Source of the DNA: Alkalinema sp. FACHB-956
GTDB lineage: Bacteria; Cyanobacteriota; Cyanobacteriia; Leptolyngbyales; Leptolyngbyaceae
Assembly: GCF_014697025.1 (NCBI RefSeq)
Contig: NZ_JACJRC010000016.1
Span: forward strand, 1-64,000
Length of the DNA stretch: 64,000 bases
Direction of reading: 5' to 3'
How positions within the stretch are numbered: the first letter of the stretch is position 1; every line of letters starts with the position of its first letter. The notes below the pieces were generated by a model. It was given only the letters and a program-made list of their open reading frames with translations. It made no database searches and was not told where the DNA came from. Positions 42,220-54,377 of the stretch are shown here, piece after piece. The position numbers were made by a program, and so were the translations under genes.

Positions 42220-43830
42220 TTACTTCACCGTAGGAGCGACTGTACTGACGATCGGCGCTTTCGCGATCGACGTCGCCGACGCATCTACGGGAGATTCCGC
42301 TACGGTCTTTGCCTTGGTCACCGCTTGCAACATCGGTGTCTTTGCCACAGCAGCATCGGAGAAGGCAAACAACGGATTGGACAGAATCCCCGCGATCGAA
42401 GTCGCTACCAGGGAAATAATCAGCCCCACTTGCAGCGGACGCATTCCTGGCAGATCCCAAGTCACCGGCGGGTAATTCTTCACCACTTCCGACATTTCCT
42501 GGGGTTCCTTGACCACCATCATCTTGACCACACGGATGTAGTAGTAGATGGAGATCACACTCGTGACCAAGCCCAGCAGCACTAAGCCATAGGCTCCCGC
42601 TTGCCAACCCGCCCAGAACAGGTACAACTTCCCAAAGAAGCCCACCAGCGGCGGAATGCCACCTAAGGACAGCAGACAAATCGACAACGCCAAGGTCAAC
42701 AGCGGATCCTTTTGATACAGACCGGAGTACTCACTAATCTGATCCGTCCCTGTACGCAGCGAGAAGAGAATCACACAACTGAAAGCGCCTAGGTTCATGA
42801 ACAGGTAAGCCAGCAGGTAGAAAATCATGCTGGAGTAGCCTGCATTGGTGCCAATCACCAACCCGATCATGATGAAACCCGCTTGACCGATCGACGAGTA
42901 GGCCAGCAGTCGCTTCATGCTGGTTTGCGCCAGGGCGACCACGTTGCCCAGTACCATACTCAAAATCGCCAAAGCGGTCATGACAAAGCGCCATTGTTCA
43001 TCCACTAGGGGGAAGGCCGTCACCAACAAGCGGATTGCCAGGGCAAACCCGGCGGCCTTAGACCCCACGGACAGGAAGGCGACCACTGGCGTCGGCGATC
43101 CTTCGTAAACATCCGGCGTCCACTGGTGGAACGGCACCGCCGCGATCTTGAAGGCGATACCCGCGATCGCAAACACCAGGGCAATCACCAGACCGATCGA
43201 CGATCCCAGATCCGCACTGGCAATGTGAGCCGCAATCTCGCCCAGCTTGGTTTGCCCACCGGACAAACCATAGAGCAGCGAAGACCCGTAGAGGAAAATC
43301 GCCGAACTGGAGGCCCCAATCAGCAAATATTTCAGCGCCGCTTCGTTCGATCGGGGATCGCGTTTGGTGTATCCCGTCAACAAATAAGAGGCAATACTCA
43401 ACGTCTCCAACGAGACAAAAATCATGACTAACTCATCTGCGCCCGAGAGAAACATCCCCCCCAGCGTCGCGGTGAGTAGGATGGTGACAAACTCTGACAA
43501 CGCCGTTCCCGACTGCTCGACATAGCGCACAGACATCAGGATGGTCACCGCTGCCGAAAGGGCAACGATCCCCCGGAAGGCGACACTCAGCGCGTCCCCA
43601 TTAAAGCCACCCAGGAAAGAAATCGGATTCGCGACATTCCACTGTGTGGTGTAGAGCGCAACCACTGCCGCAAGAAGACCCGCGATCGCAACGTAGGGCG
43701 TCCACTTCGCGGAGTTAGTCCGTCCCACAATCAGATCGCCAACAATGACAATCATCAACGTGGTGATGACGATGCCTTCTGGCAGGATGACGCCCGCATT
43801 CAATTGACTGGCAAGGCTTGCAAAATCCAT
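42220..43830 (-). CDS. ndhB: NAD(P)H-quinone oxidoreductase subunit 2 (NdhB)
   Basis: 536-residue proton-pumping membrane subunit of the thylakoid NDH-1 complex, used in respiration, cyclic electron flow and CO2 uptake. About 14 transmembrane helices. Antiporter-type blocks include [18 protein letters not shown] (with the key Glu), [61 protein letters not shown] and [16 protein letters not shown]. Length is typical; a ~50-residue hydrophilic Ala/Ser/Val-rich tail follows the last helix. Start [21 protein letters not shown] is the standard cyanobacterial one. Confidence 0.97.
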   Translation of the reverse strand: MDFASLASQLNAGVILPEGIVITTLMIVIVGDLIVGRTNSAKWTPYVAIAGLLAAVVALYTTQWNVANPISFLGGFNGDALSVAFRGIVALSAAVTILMSVRYVEQSGTALSEFVTILLTATLGGMFLSGADELVMIFVSLETLSIASYLLTGYTKRDPRSNEAALKYLLIGASSSAIFLYGSSLLYGLSGGQTKLGEIAAHIASADLGSSIGLVIALVFAIAGIAFKIAAVPFHQWTPDVYEGSPTPVVAFLSVGSKAAGFALAIRLLVTAFPLVDEQWRFVMTALAILSMVLGNVVALAQTSMKRLLAYSSIGQAGFIMIGLVIGTNAGYSSMIFYLLAYLFMNLGAFSCVILFSLRTGTDQISEYSGLYQKDPLLTLALSICLLSLGGIPPLVGFFGKLYLFWAGWQAGAYGLVLLGLVTSVISIYYYIRVVKMMVVKEPQEMSEVVKNYPPVTWDLPGMRPLQVGLIISLVATSIAGILSNPLFAFSDAAVAKTPMLQAVTKAKTVAESPVDASATSIAKAPIVSTVAPTVK

Positions 43831-44435
43831 AGAACCGTCTCTAGGCTGCGTTAATCATAGCGGGAGAAATCTTAATTCTCCCCATTGGATTGTACCGTGC
43901 AATTTGATAGGAGATTTTGCCTATTCCAGCTTTTTCGGGGGCCGAACGATTCGAGATCGCTAGGGATCGCCATAGAGACTGCACCGATCGCGCCCATCTC
44001 CCACCCCAGTCGCACCCCTGTTTTGTAGGTGGATCATTGATTGAATCTGGGTGGGCGACTCCCTTATAGGGAAGTCCACCCAGCCCCGACAAGTTCCCCC
44101 GACAAGTTCACAAGTGCCAGTTCATAAGTGCCAGCGGACTGTTATATATAGATATCCAGATATAGATGTTTTAGAGATTCACTGTTCAAATATCCGCTAC
44201 TAGCTGCTGCGAAACGTTTCCCCACTGGATTCTTGGATTGCATAGAAAGGTGGAAATTAGGGTGGCTAGTGGTACATCTACCCTCCGATCGGGGCACCAT
44301 TCTTACAAAAACCTTGTAGTCACGGCGAAACTAACTCGTTATGGTTATAAGTTAAACAGGATGTGTTCGATCGGAACTTGGATCCAGCACGATTTTACTC
44401 TAGTCCACCTACCGCCGCTGTTCAGTCGGATTCCC
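43831..44435. other. Divergent promoter region of ndhB and topA
   Basis: 605 bases. The open frame upstream of topA (from 44238) is probably leader, not protein. ATATAGATATCCAGATATAGAT near 44146-44167 is a short duplicated AT-rich word, and GACAAGTTC and AAGTGCCAG duplications lie around 44085-44135. No RNA gene was recognised. Confidence 0.45.
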
Positions 44436-47141
<2,706 letters not shown>

Positions 47142-47147
<6 letters not shown>

Positions 47148-47202
47148 CTGGCAAGTTAGCTTTAGCTGGCAAGTTAGCTTTTAGCTGGCAAGTTAGCTTA
47201 GG
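47142..47202. repeat. ~20-bp tandem repeat starting at the topA stop codon
   Basis: Three units of GCTGGCAAGTTAGCTTT(T)A. The first unit begins inside the last topA codons, so each repeat carries a TAG copied from the stop-codon context. Confidence 0.88.
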
Positions 47203-47279
47203 TGTGGTGTATCCCGATCGACCTGAGGGATCTGTCTAAACGATCGATCCTCCGGTCGATTGATGATCGTGACGCGGGG

Positions 47280-48539
47280 CTAGTGGCTGATTTGCTGGAG
47301 AAGTTGATCAATTAGACGCACCATTTGCTCGTTTTTTTGAGTTTGGGCAAGGAGTCTAGCTTGCTTAATGGCTGCTAGTCCTTCCTGAACTTGGCCACGA
47401 TCGTAGAGCGTCTTACCCAGCCGAAAGTGCGCAGGTGCATAATTCGGATTAATCTCCAGGGCAAGGCGATATTCAAAGAGGCAGTCCTCGATATGACCTT
47501 GCTGGCAAAGAGCCCCAGCGAGATTATCATGGGCTATGAAATTGTTGGGATCGTGGCGAATGGCGTGCCGATATTCTGCAATCGCCTCTGTAATTTTGCC
47601 TTGTTGGAACAGGGCAAATCCACGGTTGTTGTAGGCGATGGTCATGTCTGGAGCAAGTTCGATCGCCTTGTCGTATTCTGCGATCGCCTCTGTCAGCTTG
47701 CCTTGCTTGAACAGGGCTAATCCCAGATTATTGTGAGCCATCACGTTACTCGGGTCCAGTCGGATGGCTTGGTGGTATTCCGCGATCGCCTCTTCCAGTT
47801 TGTCTTGGCCCGACAGCAACAATCCCAGGTTATTGTGGGCGGAAGCATCCTTGGGGTCAAGCCGAATGACTTGGCGATATTCGGCCATGGCCTCCTCTGT
47901 CTTCCCTTGGGTCGTCAGGATTAACGCCAGAGAACTGTGTGTATGGGCAAAATTTGGATAAATGCGAAGAGCTTGTTGGTAGGCTACCACCGCTTCCTCC
48001 AACTTGCCTTGCGTAAAGAAAGCAAAACCTAGGTTGTTGTAGGCAAAGGGATCGTTAGGAGTCAAACGGATGGCTTGGTGGTATTCCGCGATCGCTTCAT
48101 CGACTTTGCCCTGGGCAAACAGCGTGAAGCCTAGATTGTTATGTACGGAGCCCTCCTTGGGATCTAAACGAATCGCTTGGCGATACTCCGCAATTGCGTC
48201 CTCTAGTTTGCCTTGGCCGAACAGAATAATTCCTAAGAAGCTATGGGTGTCTGCTAGGTTGGGTTCGAGGTGAATCGCTTGTCTCAGGGCCGCTTCTGCG
48301 CCAGCTAAATCACCATCCCCTAAGCGCTGTTGTCCTTGCTTTAGATAGTCCGCAGCAGAGGCCTGCGCAATCACGGCAGTCTGGGTAACAACAGAGAACT
48401 CCAAAGAGGACTCCAATGCGGGCCGCTGGAGCAGCCCATTGGTGGGAGTAAGGGCTAGTAGGGCAGGGTTGCCGAAGGGAAGATTGACTACGCCGATCGT
48501 GGCAGCCAGTAGGTATGGAAAAAGTGGTCGTGTACCCAC
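47280..48539 (-). CDS. Exported TPR-repeat protein
   Basis: 419 residues. N-terminal signal-like segment LFPYLLAATIGVVNLPFG, then at least nine consecutive 34-residue tetratricopeptide repeats of very uniform sequence (KLEDAIAEYRQAIRLDPKEGSVHNNLGFTLFAQGK, KVDEAIAEYHQAIRLTPNDPFAYNNLGFAFFTQGK and so on). The repeats are also similar at the DNA level, suggesting recent internal duplication. The last part (REVQ..AAIKQARLLAQTQKNEQMVRLIDQLLQQI) is capping helices. TPR arrays bind proteins, and a periplasmic assembly role is possible. No partner is evident. Convergent with topA. Confidence 0.87.
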   Translation of the reverse strand: MGTRPLFPYLLAATIGVVNLPFGNPALLALTPTNGLLQRPALESSLEFSVVTQTAVIAQASAADYLKQGQQRLGDGDLAGAEAALRQAIHLEPNLADTHSFLGIILFGQGKLEDAIAEYRQAIRLDPKEGSVHNNLGFTLFAQGKVDEAIAEYHQAIRLTPNDPFAYNNLGFAFFTQGKLEEAVVAYQQALRIYPNFAHTHSSLALILTTQGKTEEAMAEYRQVIRLDPKDASAHNNLGLLLSGQDKLEEAIAEYHQAIRLDPSNVMAHNNLGLALFKQGKLTEAIAEYDKAIELAPDMTIAYNNRGFALFQQGKITEAIAEYRHAIRHDPNNFIAHDNLAGALCQQGHIEDCLFEYRLALEINPNYAPAHFRLGKTLYDRGQVQEGLAAIKQARLLAQTQKNEQMVRLIDQLLQQISH

Positions 48540-48900
48540 ATATCATCGCCTCCTTAGCATATCTGAAACTGAAATACTGGGTGCTGAAAGACTCGTCGTT
48601 GGAATGCTGTAGGGGAGATCCGATAACGGGAATAACAACGCTAAGTATCTTTTGACGACTGGGGTATATCTATATTCTACCTTCCATCCATCTCCACTCG
48701 TTTTCTGGATTCATTCTGGACGGATCATCTCCATTCCCAAGGACGGTTAAGCGATCTAGGATTTTTGGAAGAATATTAGACACAGAATCCTCTGCACTGA
48801 GGGTAGCCTTTAGGTGTAGGGTTTTAAGGTGTCATCATTGACGCACACAAATTCTGCACCTATTCACCCACAATTTGCGATCGCGCTTAACGCACAGGTT
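48540..48900. other. Intergenic and leader region, no gene seen
   Basis: Between the TPR protein and raf1, divergent. GTG 48829 could open raf1 earlier. TATATCTATATTCTACC near 48665 is promoter-like. Otherwise nothing recognisable. Confidence 0.45.
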
Positions 48901-50004
48901 ATGACTGGAGAAAATCTGCCTAATCAAACTTCCCCTGATCAAACTTCCCCTGATCAAACGCCCATTGATGCTGAAGCGTTACTGACAGCGATGCGACGCA
49001 AGCAAGGCACTTGGGTGGAATGGGCGGAAGCTTGCCAAGCCTTGCAGAAAGCGGGACAGACCGATCAAGCGATCTTTGAAGCCACGGGATTTGAACCGAT
49101 TCAGCAGAATCAAATTATCGTTGCGATGCAGGTTTACAAATCCATTGTGCAAGTGGGCATTAATGATGCCACGCAGACCCATTTCGGGCAGCGGGCCAGT
49201 GATGTGTTGTATGAGTTCCGCATTCTGGCTCCTAGCGATCGGGCGACGGCGGCGGAATTTGCCTGCGATCGCAAAATTGACATGGATGAGGCGCGGGAAA
49301 TTGCTAAGGCGATGAAGGACTTTACGCGCCTGAGCCAACCGCCTGCGGAATTTACCAGTCATCCCGGCGATATCATGGCCTATTTTGCTTGGCGGGCGGC
49401 GAAACAAAAGACGGATTTGCAGGCGCGATCGTTGCTGATTGCCAAGGGCTTGAAATATGCCCACAGTGTCACGGCGCGGCGGCAGGTGGAAGGGTTGCTG
49501 ACGGATTTTTCGGCCAGTCCTGCCAAGGCCGCTCCCCGGTTACCCGTCTATCGCCTAGAGACCGATGAGGAGTTGCCCAGTGTGTTGCCAGTCGTGGGTG
49601 AAATGCCGTTGACGCTGGCGGATCTGCAAGCAGTCCCCCTCTATGAAACAGAGGAACCCTTTGGCATTGTCAAATTTTCTGGAACGGGGGCCTATGTGCC
49701 GGTTCCCGGTTGGCAGGTGATTCGCACGGCGTCCGATCCATTGGTGCTGTTGGCGATAAGTGATCAGTTGCCGACGCGCTTGCCGGGGAACGTGGAGCAG
49801 GTTTTGGTTGTGGTCGATCGGGCGCAGCGATCGTGGGATGCGGATAGTTATTTCGTGGTAGCGAATGAGGCCAACGAATTAGAAATCCAGTGGTTTGAGG
49901 AAGCTCCGGCGGGTTCGTTGCTGGGCCGGGTGATTCTGGTGATGCGTCCGAAGAAGATTTTGGATGAGAGCTATACGCAGGAACTTTGGCAGTTTGAGGA
50001 GTAG
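48901..50004 (+). CDS. raf1: RuBisCO accumulation factor 1
   Basis: 367 residues from ATG 48901. Assembly chaperone that brackets RbcL antiparallel dimers before RbcS binding. The alpha domain begins EALLTAMRRKQGTWVEWAEACQALQKAGQTDQAIFEATGFEPIQQNQIIVAMQVYKSI, the recognisable Raf1 opening, and continues through the RILAPSDRATAAEFACDRKIDMDEAREIAKAM helices. The beta domain starts near residue 215 (RLPVYRLETDEELPSVLPVVGEMP..FGIVKFSGTGAYVPVPGWQVI). An in-frame DNA duplication near the N-terminus gives QTSPDQTSPDQT. The start may instead be GTG 48829. No rbc genes in the window. Confidence 0.9.
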   Translation: MTGENLPNQTSPDQTSPDQTPIDAEALLTAMRRKQGTWVEWAEACQALQKAGQTDQAIFEATGFEPIQQNQIIVAMQVYKSIVQVGINDATQTHFGQRASDVLYEFRILAPSDRATAAEFACDRKIDMDEAREIAKAMKDFTRLSQPPAEFTSHPGDIMAYFAWRAAKQKTDLQARSLLIAKGLKYAHSVTARRQVEGLLTDFSASPAKAAPRLPVYRLETDEELPSVLPVVGEMPLTLADLQAVPLYETEEPFGIVKFSGTGAYVPVPGWQVIRTASDPLVLLAISDQLPTRLPGNVEQVLVVVDRAQRSWDADSYFVVANEANELEIQWFEEAPAGSLLGRVILVMRPKKILDESYTQELWQFEE

Positions 50005-50120
50005 CTGTTTATGCCTACTTGGATCTACATTATACCCTAGGAACTTTCCTACCCAATAGATGGGGGGATTCCAAGGGATATTTCGGGTAAGCCATTGAAG
50101 TACTAGAAGTCAACAAGCGT

Positions 50121-51134
50121 ATGGATAAAGATTTAACGTCATCTCCCTTGGAGCGCCAAAATATCCTGAATAATCGTTATGCTCTGGAGAAATTGCAAGA
50201 ACATCTAGGCTTGGGTGGCACGTTCTATGATGGGGAGTGGCTTTTCACCAAGCACCAGCTTGTTGAGATATTTGGCGTCAGTGGAAGCACGATCGAGAAG
50301 TACCTAGCTAGTCATAACGCTGAGCTAAGTGCTAATGGCTATATTGTTCTGCGAGGTTCAAAACTCAGAGCATTCAAGGCTTTGATAGGTGGTACCGTAA
50401 TTGATTACGGTACCAAAACCTCGATCTTAGGCGTATTCAACTTTAGGGCAATGCTCAATCTTGCTATGGTACTAGTGGAAAGCGATCGTGCTCGTGTCAT
50501 TCGATCTCGCATCCTCGATATCGTGCTTGACGTAATGGCAGAGCGAGTCGGAGGTCACACAAAATATATAAATCAGAGGGATTGTGACTATCTACCTGCT
50601 GCTTATCAAGAATTCAACTATCGTAAAGAGTTCACGAATGCCCTAGGTGACTATGTGGAAATGGGCAAGGCCAAGTACGGTATCTATACTAACAAGGTGT
50701 ATCAGATTGTTTTCCGAGAAAAGGCTCAGGAATATCGCCAAATACTAAAACTGAGCAACCGAGAAAATCCCCGAGACACTATGTACACCGAAGTTCTCAA
50801 GGCTATTGCAAGTGTTGAAAATGGCTTAGCCGCTGAGATCAAGGCTGCGGCTGAGCGGCTGAACCGAAAGTTACGTCCTCCAGAAGTAGATAATATTTGT
50901 GATGAGGCTGACAACAATCCATTCTTGAAACCCATCATCGAAGATGCTCGCATCAAAATGGCTAGCCGTGATTTAGGGTTTCGAGATGCTCTTCATCACC
51001 AATTAGAGGCATATATTCAGAGTGTTCCAGAAAGTGATTTTGAACGCTTTTTAGGTGAAGCAAGTCGTTCTCTAGAAGAACAACTCTCGGATCCTGAAAT
51101 TTTGGCGGTATTTAAGCGTTTGAAGGATCGCTAG
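50121..51134 (+). CDS. DNA-binding RhuM-like protein, putative partner of Doc
   Basis: 337 residues. The N-terminal ~100 residues look like a DNA-binding unit (WLFTKHQLVEIFGVSGSTIEKYLASHNAELSANGYIVLRGSKLRAFK), an HTH followed by a beta hairpin. A central block resembles RhuM/Fic-associated sequences (FRAMLNLAMVLVESDRARVIRSRILDIVLDVMAERVGGHTKYINQRDCDYLPAAYQEFNYRKEFTNAL). The C-terminus is helical. The next gene, a Doc-type protein, starts 12 bases after its stop, so the pair is probably an operon in which this protein acts as antitoxin/regulator. That function is inferred from context. Codon use is AT-richer than its neighbours, hinting at transfer. Confidence 0.7.
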   Translation: MDKDLTSSPLERQNILNNRYALEKLQEHLGLGGTFYDGEWLFTKHQLVEIFGVSGSTIEKYLASHNAELSANGYIVLRGSKLRAFKALIGGTVIDYGTKTSILGVFNFRAMLNLAMVLVESDRARVIRSRILDIVLDVMAERVGGHTKYINQRDCDYLPAAYQEFNYRKEFTNALGDYVEMGKAKYGIYTNKVYQIVFREKAQEYRQILKLSNRENPRDTMYTEVLKAIASVENGLAAEIKAAAERLNRKLRPPEVDNICDEADNNPFLKPIIEDARIKMASRDLGFRDALHHQLEAYIQSVPESDFERFLGEASRSLEEQLSDPEILAVFKRLKDR

Positions 51135-51146
51135 GGTTTGACAAAA

Positions 51147-51584
51147 ATGGTCTTCTACTTTGATATTCACTATGCCGTAAAAGTTCATGATTGGATTATT
51201 GAACAATCTGGGGGCGTATTTGGGATCCAAAATATAGGTTTACTAGAGAGTGCCCTAGAGCACATCCAAAACGATGATTACTATCCAGAGCTTCATCACA
51301 AGCTAACTCACCTTGTCTTTGCAATTAATAAATTCCATGCGTTCACCGATGGCAATAAACGGTCTAGTATTGCGCTTGGTGCTTACTTACTTCAGATTAA
51401 CGGTTACGAGTTTGCAATTCAGAAATTTGTGCTGGAGATGGAAAATATAGCGGTCTGGCTCGCTGATGGAAAAATCTCTAAAGAATTGCTAACCGAGCTA
51501 ATTGAGTCAATTCTTTTTGAAGATGACTTCAGTGAAGCATTAAAACTGAAGCTAGTTCTCGCAGTAAATATTGAAGAGCCATAG
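51147..51584 (+). CDS. doc: Doc/Fic-type toxin (death-on-curing family)
   Basis: 145 residues from ATG 51147. The active-site loop HAFTDGNKRSS (residues 64-74) matches the Doc version HxF(D/N)DGNKR. Doc uses it to phosphorylate EF-Tu, whereas canonical Fic (HPFxxGNGR) AMPylates. The upstream flap has LESALEHIQNDDYYPELHHKLTHLVFAINKFHAF, and the family length is ~125-145. All key residues (His64, Asp68, Asn70, Lys71, Arg72) are present, so it should be active. Directly downstream of a DNA-binding protein gene, forming a TA-like pair. AT-rich codon use like its partner. Confidence 0.88.
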   Translation: MVFYFDIHYAVKVHDWIIEQSGGVFGIQNIGLLESALEHIQNDDYYPELHHKLTHLVFAINKFHAFTDGNKRSSIALGAYLLQINGYEFAIQKFVLEMENIAVWLADGKISKELLTELIESILFEDDFSEALKLKLVLAVNIEEP

Positions 51585-51609
51585 CACAAAATTAATTCAA
51601 CCGCTCACG

Positions 51610-52854
51610 TTAATAGTCCTTGGCGATCTTGGCAACTTTGGTACCGGGGTAGTAGGAGCCGAGGATTTGTACGTATTTGTAACCCTGTTCCGCGAGGTTG
51701 AGTGCGCCGAGTTGGCTCATACCTTTGCCTGCGAAGGCTTCGGCTACGATGTCATCGGAAGCTGCGTAGAGGGATTCGACGATGCCGCCTTTATAGCTGA
51801 CGTATTCTCCAGAAGTCATGTCTACGGCTTGGTTGGTGCGATCGTCTTCTTTTTCGATGCCGCTATAGACTTGGAAATATTCGTCGTTGCCCAGGTGATA
51901 GAGCGGGTGGGCGGGTTTGAAATAGTAGGTCATAGCGTAGGAGCGGGCGGCAACGGCTTGGGCTTTGAGAGCTTCAGGACTCCAACTGGGGGACACTTCG
52001 CTAGCAACAACGCTGTAGAGATACTGACGCATATTGACATAGTTAACGGCTTGGAGTTGGCCCTGGTGAATGGCAAGTAGGAGTTTGCCGCGATAGGCGC
52101 GATTGTTGACGTAGAGCAGGCCGCCGGGTTCTGGGGTGATGAAGGCCCCGAGGGGCAGTTTGGAGCTACCGAGGCTAATGCCTTGGCCGTCGAATTGGGC
52201 GGTGTAGACTTCGCCTGCGGTCATGGTTGCAATCTTTTCACCCTTGTCGTTGCTGACAATACCGTTGGTGGAGCTAGCAATCACGATCGCGTTGCCTTTA
52301 GCGATGCCGACATGCATTTCGATATAGGCGTCTACAGGAGCATTGGTCGCTTCGAACAGAGCCTTGGCGCGGCGGTTCATCTCCTTTTGTTCGGGGGTGA
52401 GTTTGGAGAGATCGACGGGGGTGGGGCTGGGGGATGCGGTGGGTTTGGCGGCGGTGGTGGCGGCGGTGGAATTTGGGATTTGGGATGCGGGGGTGGGGAT
52501 TGGGGAGGCTGGGAGGCTGGGAGGGTTGACTAGGGTAGATTGGGGCGGGGTGGGGGGACGGTGTTGGTCTAGGCCCCAGGCGATCGCGGGGAAGATGCCG
52601 AGGAGGGGGAGGAAGATCCACGGGTGTTGGTGAACCCATTGGCGGAGAAGTTGTTTGGCGGAGGGGGTGGGGGTGGCTGGGGTGGGTTGGGTGAGTTCTT
52701 GGACGAGGGCTTCGTAGTCGGCGGAGCAGGGTTCAGCGGCTTGGGGTTGGGGAACAGCAGGATCGATCGTGGGGGTGGGGTTAGCGTCGGCTATGGGCTC
52801 CACGGTGGGGCTGGGGGGAGTTGCTGTTTTCGATCGTTTGAATGGGAAGTTCAC
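51610..52854 (-). CDS. SpoIID/LytB-domain protein
   Basis: 414 residues. Pro/Thr-rich cytosolic head, one transmembrane helix (HPWIFLPLLGIFPAIAWGL), a Pro/Ala/Ser linker, then the SpoIID domain from about residue 170. That domain includes EMHVGIAKGNAIVIASSTNGIV, AQFDGQGISLGSSKLPLGAFI, NNRAYRGKLLLAIHQGQLQAVNYVNMRQYLYSVVASEVSPSWSPEALKAQAVAARSYAMTYY and a GKGMSQLGALNLAEQGYKYVQILGSYYPGTKV end. SpoIID cleaves denuded glycan strands or stimulates amidases; non-sporulating cyanobacteria carry such proteins for cell-wall remodelling. Complete. Upstream is the Uma2 pair, divergent. Confidence 0.9.
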   Translation of the reverse strand: MNFPFKRSKTATPPSPTVEPIADANPTPTIDPAVPQPQAAEPCSADYEALVQELTQPTPATPTPSAKQLLRQWVHQHPWIFLPLLGIFPAIAWGLDQHRPPTPPQSTLVNPPSLPASPIPTPASQIPNSTAATTAAKPTASPSPTPVDLSKLTPEQKEMNRRAKALFEATNAPVDAYIEMHVGIAKGNAIVIASSTNGIVSNDKGEKIATMTAGEVYTAQFDGQGISLGSSKLPLGAFITPEPGGLLYVNNRAYRGKLLLAIHQGQLQAVNYVNMRQYLYSVVASEVSPSWSPEALKAQAVAARSYAMTYYFKPAHPLYHLGNDEYFQVYSGIEKEDDRTNQAVDMTSGEYVSYKGGIVESLYAASDDIVAEAFAGKGMSQLGALNLAEQGYKYVQILGSYYPGTKVAKIAKDY

Positions 52855-53031
52855 CGCTGTTTACCTGTTTGTTAACCGTTTGCTAACCCGTGGAAAATAC
52901 ACTCGCCTGTTTAATCAAGCTGTCCAGCTTTCTATGATAGCGATCGAGGTTACGGATTGACAGGTTTGTGGGAATGGGTGGGGGAGAACTGGTTAGACTA
53001 GAGGAATGATGGATCTACGGGAGGTGGCTGC

Positions 53032-53646
53032 ATGAATGTGTTGGCGGAACCGTTGACGATCGCGGCTTCGGCGATGTTGTTGAGTGATGAGCAGTTTTAT
53101 CAGTTGTGTCGGCAGAATGAGGCGCTACGGTTTGAGCTGTCGGCGGAGGGGGAGTTGATTGTTATGTCGCCGGTGGGTGGGGAAAGTGGCAAGCGGGAAA
53201 TGGCGCTGGGGTCGCGGGTGTGGAATTGGAATGAGGCGGCGCAGTTGGGGGAAGTGTTTAGTTCTTCGACGATTTTTCGGTTGCCGAATGGAGCAAAGCG
53301 ATCGCCGGATGTGGCGTGGGTGCGGGGCGATCGGTGGGCGAGTTTGACGCGGGAGGAGCGGGAACAGTTTCCGCCGATCGTTCCGGATTTTGTGATTGAA
53401 TTACGGTCTGCGACGGATGGGTTGGCGAGTTTGCAGCGGAAGATGGTGGAGTATCGGGATTGTGGGGTGCGGTTGGGCTGGTTGATTAATCCGCAGGATG
53501 AGCGGGTGGAGATTTATCGGCCTGGGATGGAGGTGGAGGAGGTGGAGTTGCCTGCGGTGCTGTCGGGGGAGGATGTGCTGCTGGGATTTGAGTTGGAGTT
53601 GCGACGGTTTGATCCCCCTAATCCCCATTATGAAGGGGGACTTTGA
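53032..53646 (+). CDS. Uma2 family protein, first of a tandem near-identical pair
   Basis: 204-residue Uma2/DUF820 protein: LRFELSAEGELIVMSPVGGESGKRE, RSPDVAWVRGDRWASLTREER, VPDFVIELRSATDGLASLQRKMVEY with catalytic-type Glu and Lys, and CGVRLGWLINPQDERVEIYRPG. ATG 53032 has GGGAGGTGG upstream. It is almost identical to the gene at 53740. The difference is a short patch, EMALGSRVWNWNEAAQ here against ESRLIARVDVWNEAAQ there. The last residues (PHYEGGL) are encoded by a dispersed GATCCCCCTAATCCCC repeat. Third codon positions are strongly G-rich, unlike most of the window. Confidence 0.9.
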   Translation: MNVLAEPLTIAASAMLLSDEQFYQLCRQNEALRFELSAEGELIVMSPVGGESGKREMALGSRVWNWNEAAQLGEVFSSSTIFRLPNGAKRSPDVAWVRGDRWASLTREEREQFPPIVPDFVIELRSATDGLASLQRKMVEYRDCGVRLGWLINPQDERVEIYRPGMEVEEVELPAVLSGEDVLLGFELELRRFDPPNPHYEGGL

Positions 53647-53655
53647 AAAATTGTT
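53611..53655. repeat. Dispersed repeat at the 3' end of Uma2 copy 1
   Basis: GATCCCCCTAATCCCC, then ATTATGAA, then GGGGGACTTTGAAAAA: a small palindrome of the same family as 42081-42179. It overlaps the stop codon of the Uma2 gene. Confidence 0.7.
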
Positions 53656-53739
53656 GGTGGGTATTCGATCGCGCAGTGGAAATAATCTGGGATGAAAAGG
53701 AATGACGTTTGTATTTGAGATTGTGGGGGAGGTGGATGC

Positions 53740-54354
53740 ATGACTGTGTTGGCGGAACCGTTGACGATCGCAGCTTCGGCGATGTTGTTGAGTGATGAGC
53801 AGTTCTATCAATTGTGTCGTCAGAATGAGGCGTTGCGGTTTGAGCTGTCGGCGGAGGGGGAGTTGATTGTTATGTCGCCAGTGGGTGGGGAAAGTGGGAA
53901 GCGGGAGTCGCGGTTAATTGCGCGGGTGGATGTCTGGAATGAGGCGGCGCAGTTGGGGGAGGTGTTTAGTTCTTCGACGATTTTTCGGTTGCCGAATGGG
54001 GCGAAGCGATCGCCGGATGTGGCGTGGGTGCGGGGCGATCGGTGGGCGAGTTTGACGCGGGAGGAGCGGGAACAGTTTCCGCCGATCGTTCCGGATTTTG
54101 TGATTGAATTACGGTCTGCGACGGATGGGTTGGCGAGTTTGCAGCGGAAGATGGTGGAGTATCGGGATTGTGGGGTGCGGTTGGGCTGGTTGATTAATCC
54201 GCAGGATGAGCGGGTGGAGATTTATCGGCCTGGGATGGAGGTGGAGGAGGTGGAGTTGCCTGCGGTGCTGTCGGGGGAGGATGTGCTGCTGGGATTTGAG
54301 TTGGAGTTGCGACGGTTTGATCCCCCTAATCCCTCTGATTCAGTGAGACATTGA
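53740..54354 (+). CDS. Uma2 family protein, second of a tandem near-identical pair
   Basis: 204 residues, the sister of 53032. DNA identity is essentially complete from about 54012 to 54330 (against 53303-53620) and high elsewhere. A divergent patch around residues 54-62 changes EMALGSRVWNW to ESRLIARVDVW. The family norm for this segment is closer to ESRLIARV as I recall it, so this copy may be the ancestral form. ATG 53740 has GGGAGGTGG upstream as in copy 1. The end (PSDSVRH) differs because the 3' repeat carries an insertion. Adjacent to the NACHT gene on the same strand. Confidence 0.9.
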   Translation: MTVLAEPLTIAASAMLLSDEQFYQLCRQNEALRFELSAEGELIVMSPVGGESGKRESRLIARVDVWNEAAQLGEVFSSSTIFRLPNGAKRSPDVAWVRGDRWASLTREEREQFPPIVPDFVIELRSATDGLASLQRKMVEYRDCGVRLGWLINPQDERVEIYRPGMEVEEVELPAVLSGEDVLLGFELELRRFDPPNPSDSVRH

Positions 54355-54377
54355 AGGATAAGCGGGACTTTGAAAAA
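54319..54377. repeat. Dispersed repeat at the 3' end of Uma2 copy 2, interrupted
   Basis: GATCCCCCTAATCCC, then a ~30-base insertion relative to copy 1, then GGGACTTTGAAAAA. Homologous to 53611-53655, it marks the right end of the duplicated unit. Confidence 0.65.

Noticed and set aside
44238-44435. 66-codon N-terminal extension of topA
   Set aside because: The sequence before [10 protein letters not shown] has no similarity to topoisomerases, and the family begins at that Met.
51610-52875. Several long plus-strand frames opposite the SpoIID gene
   Set aside because: Gly/Val/Trp-rich translations arise from the complement of a Pro-rich linker; shadows of the real gene.
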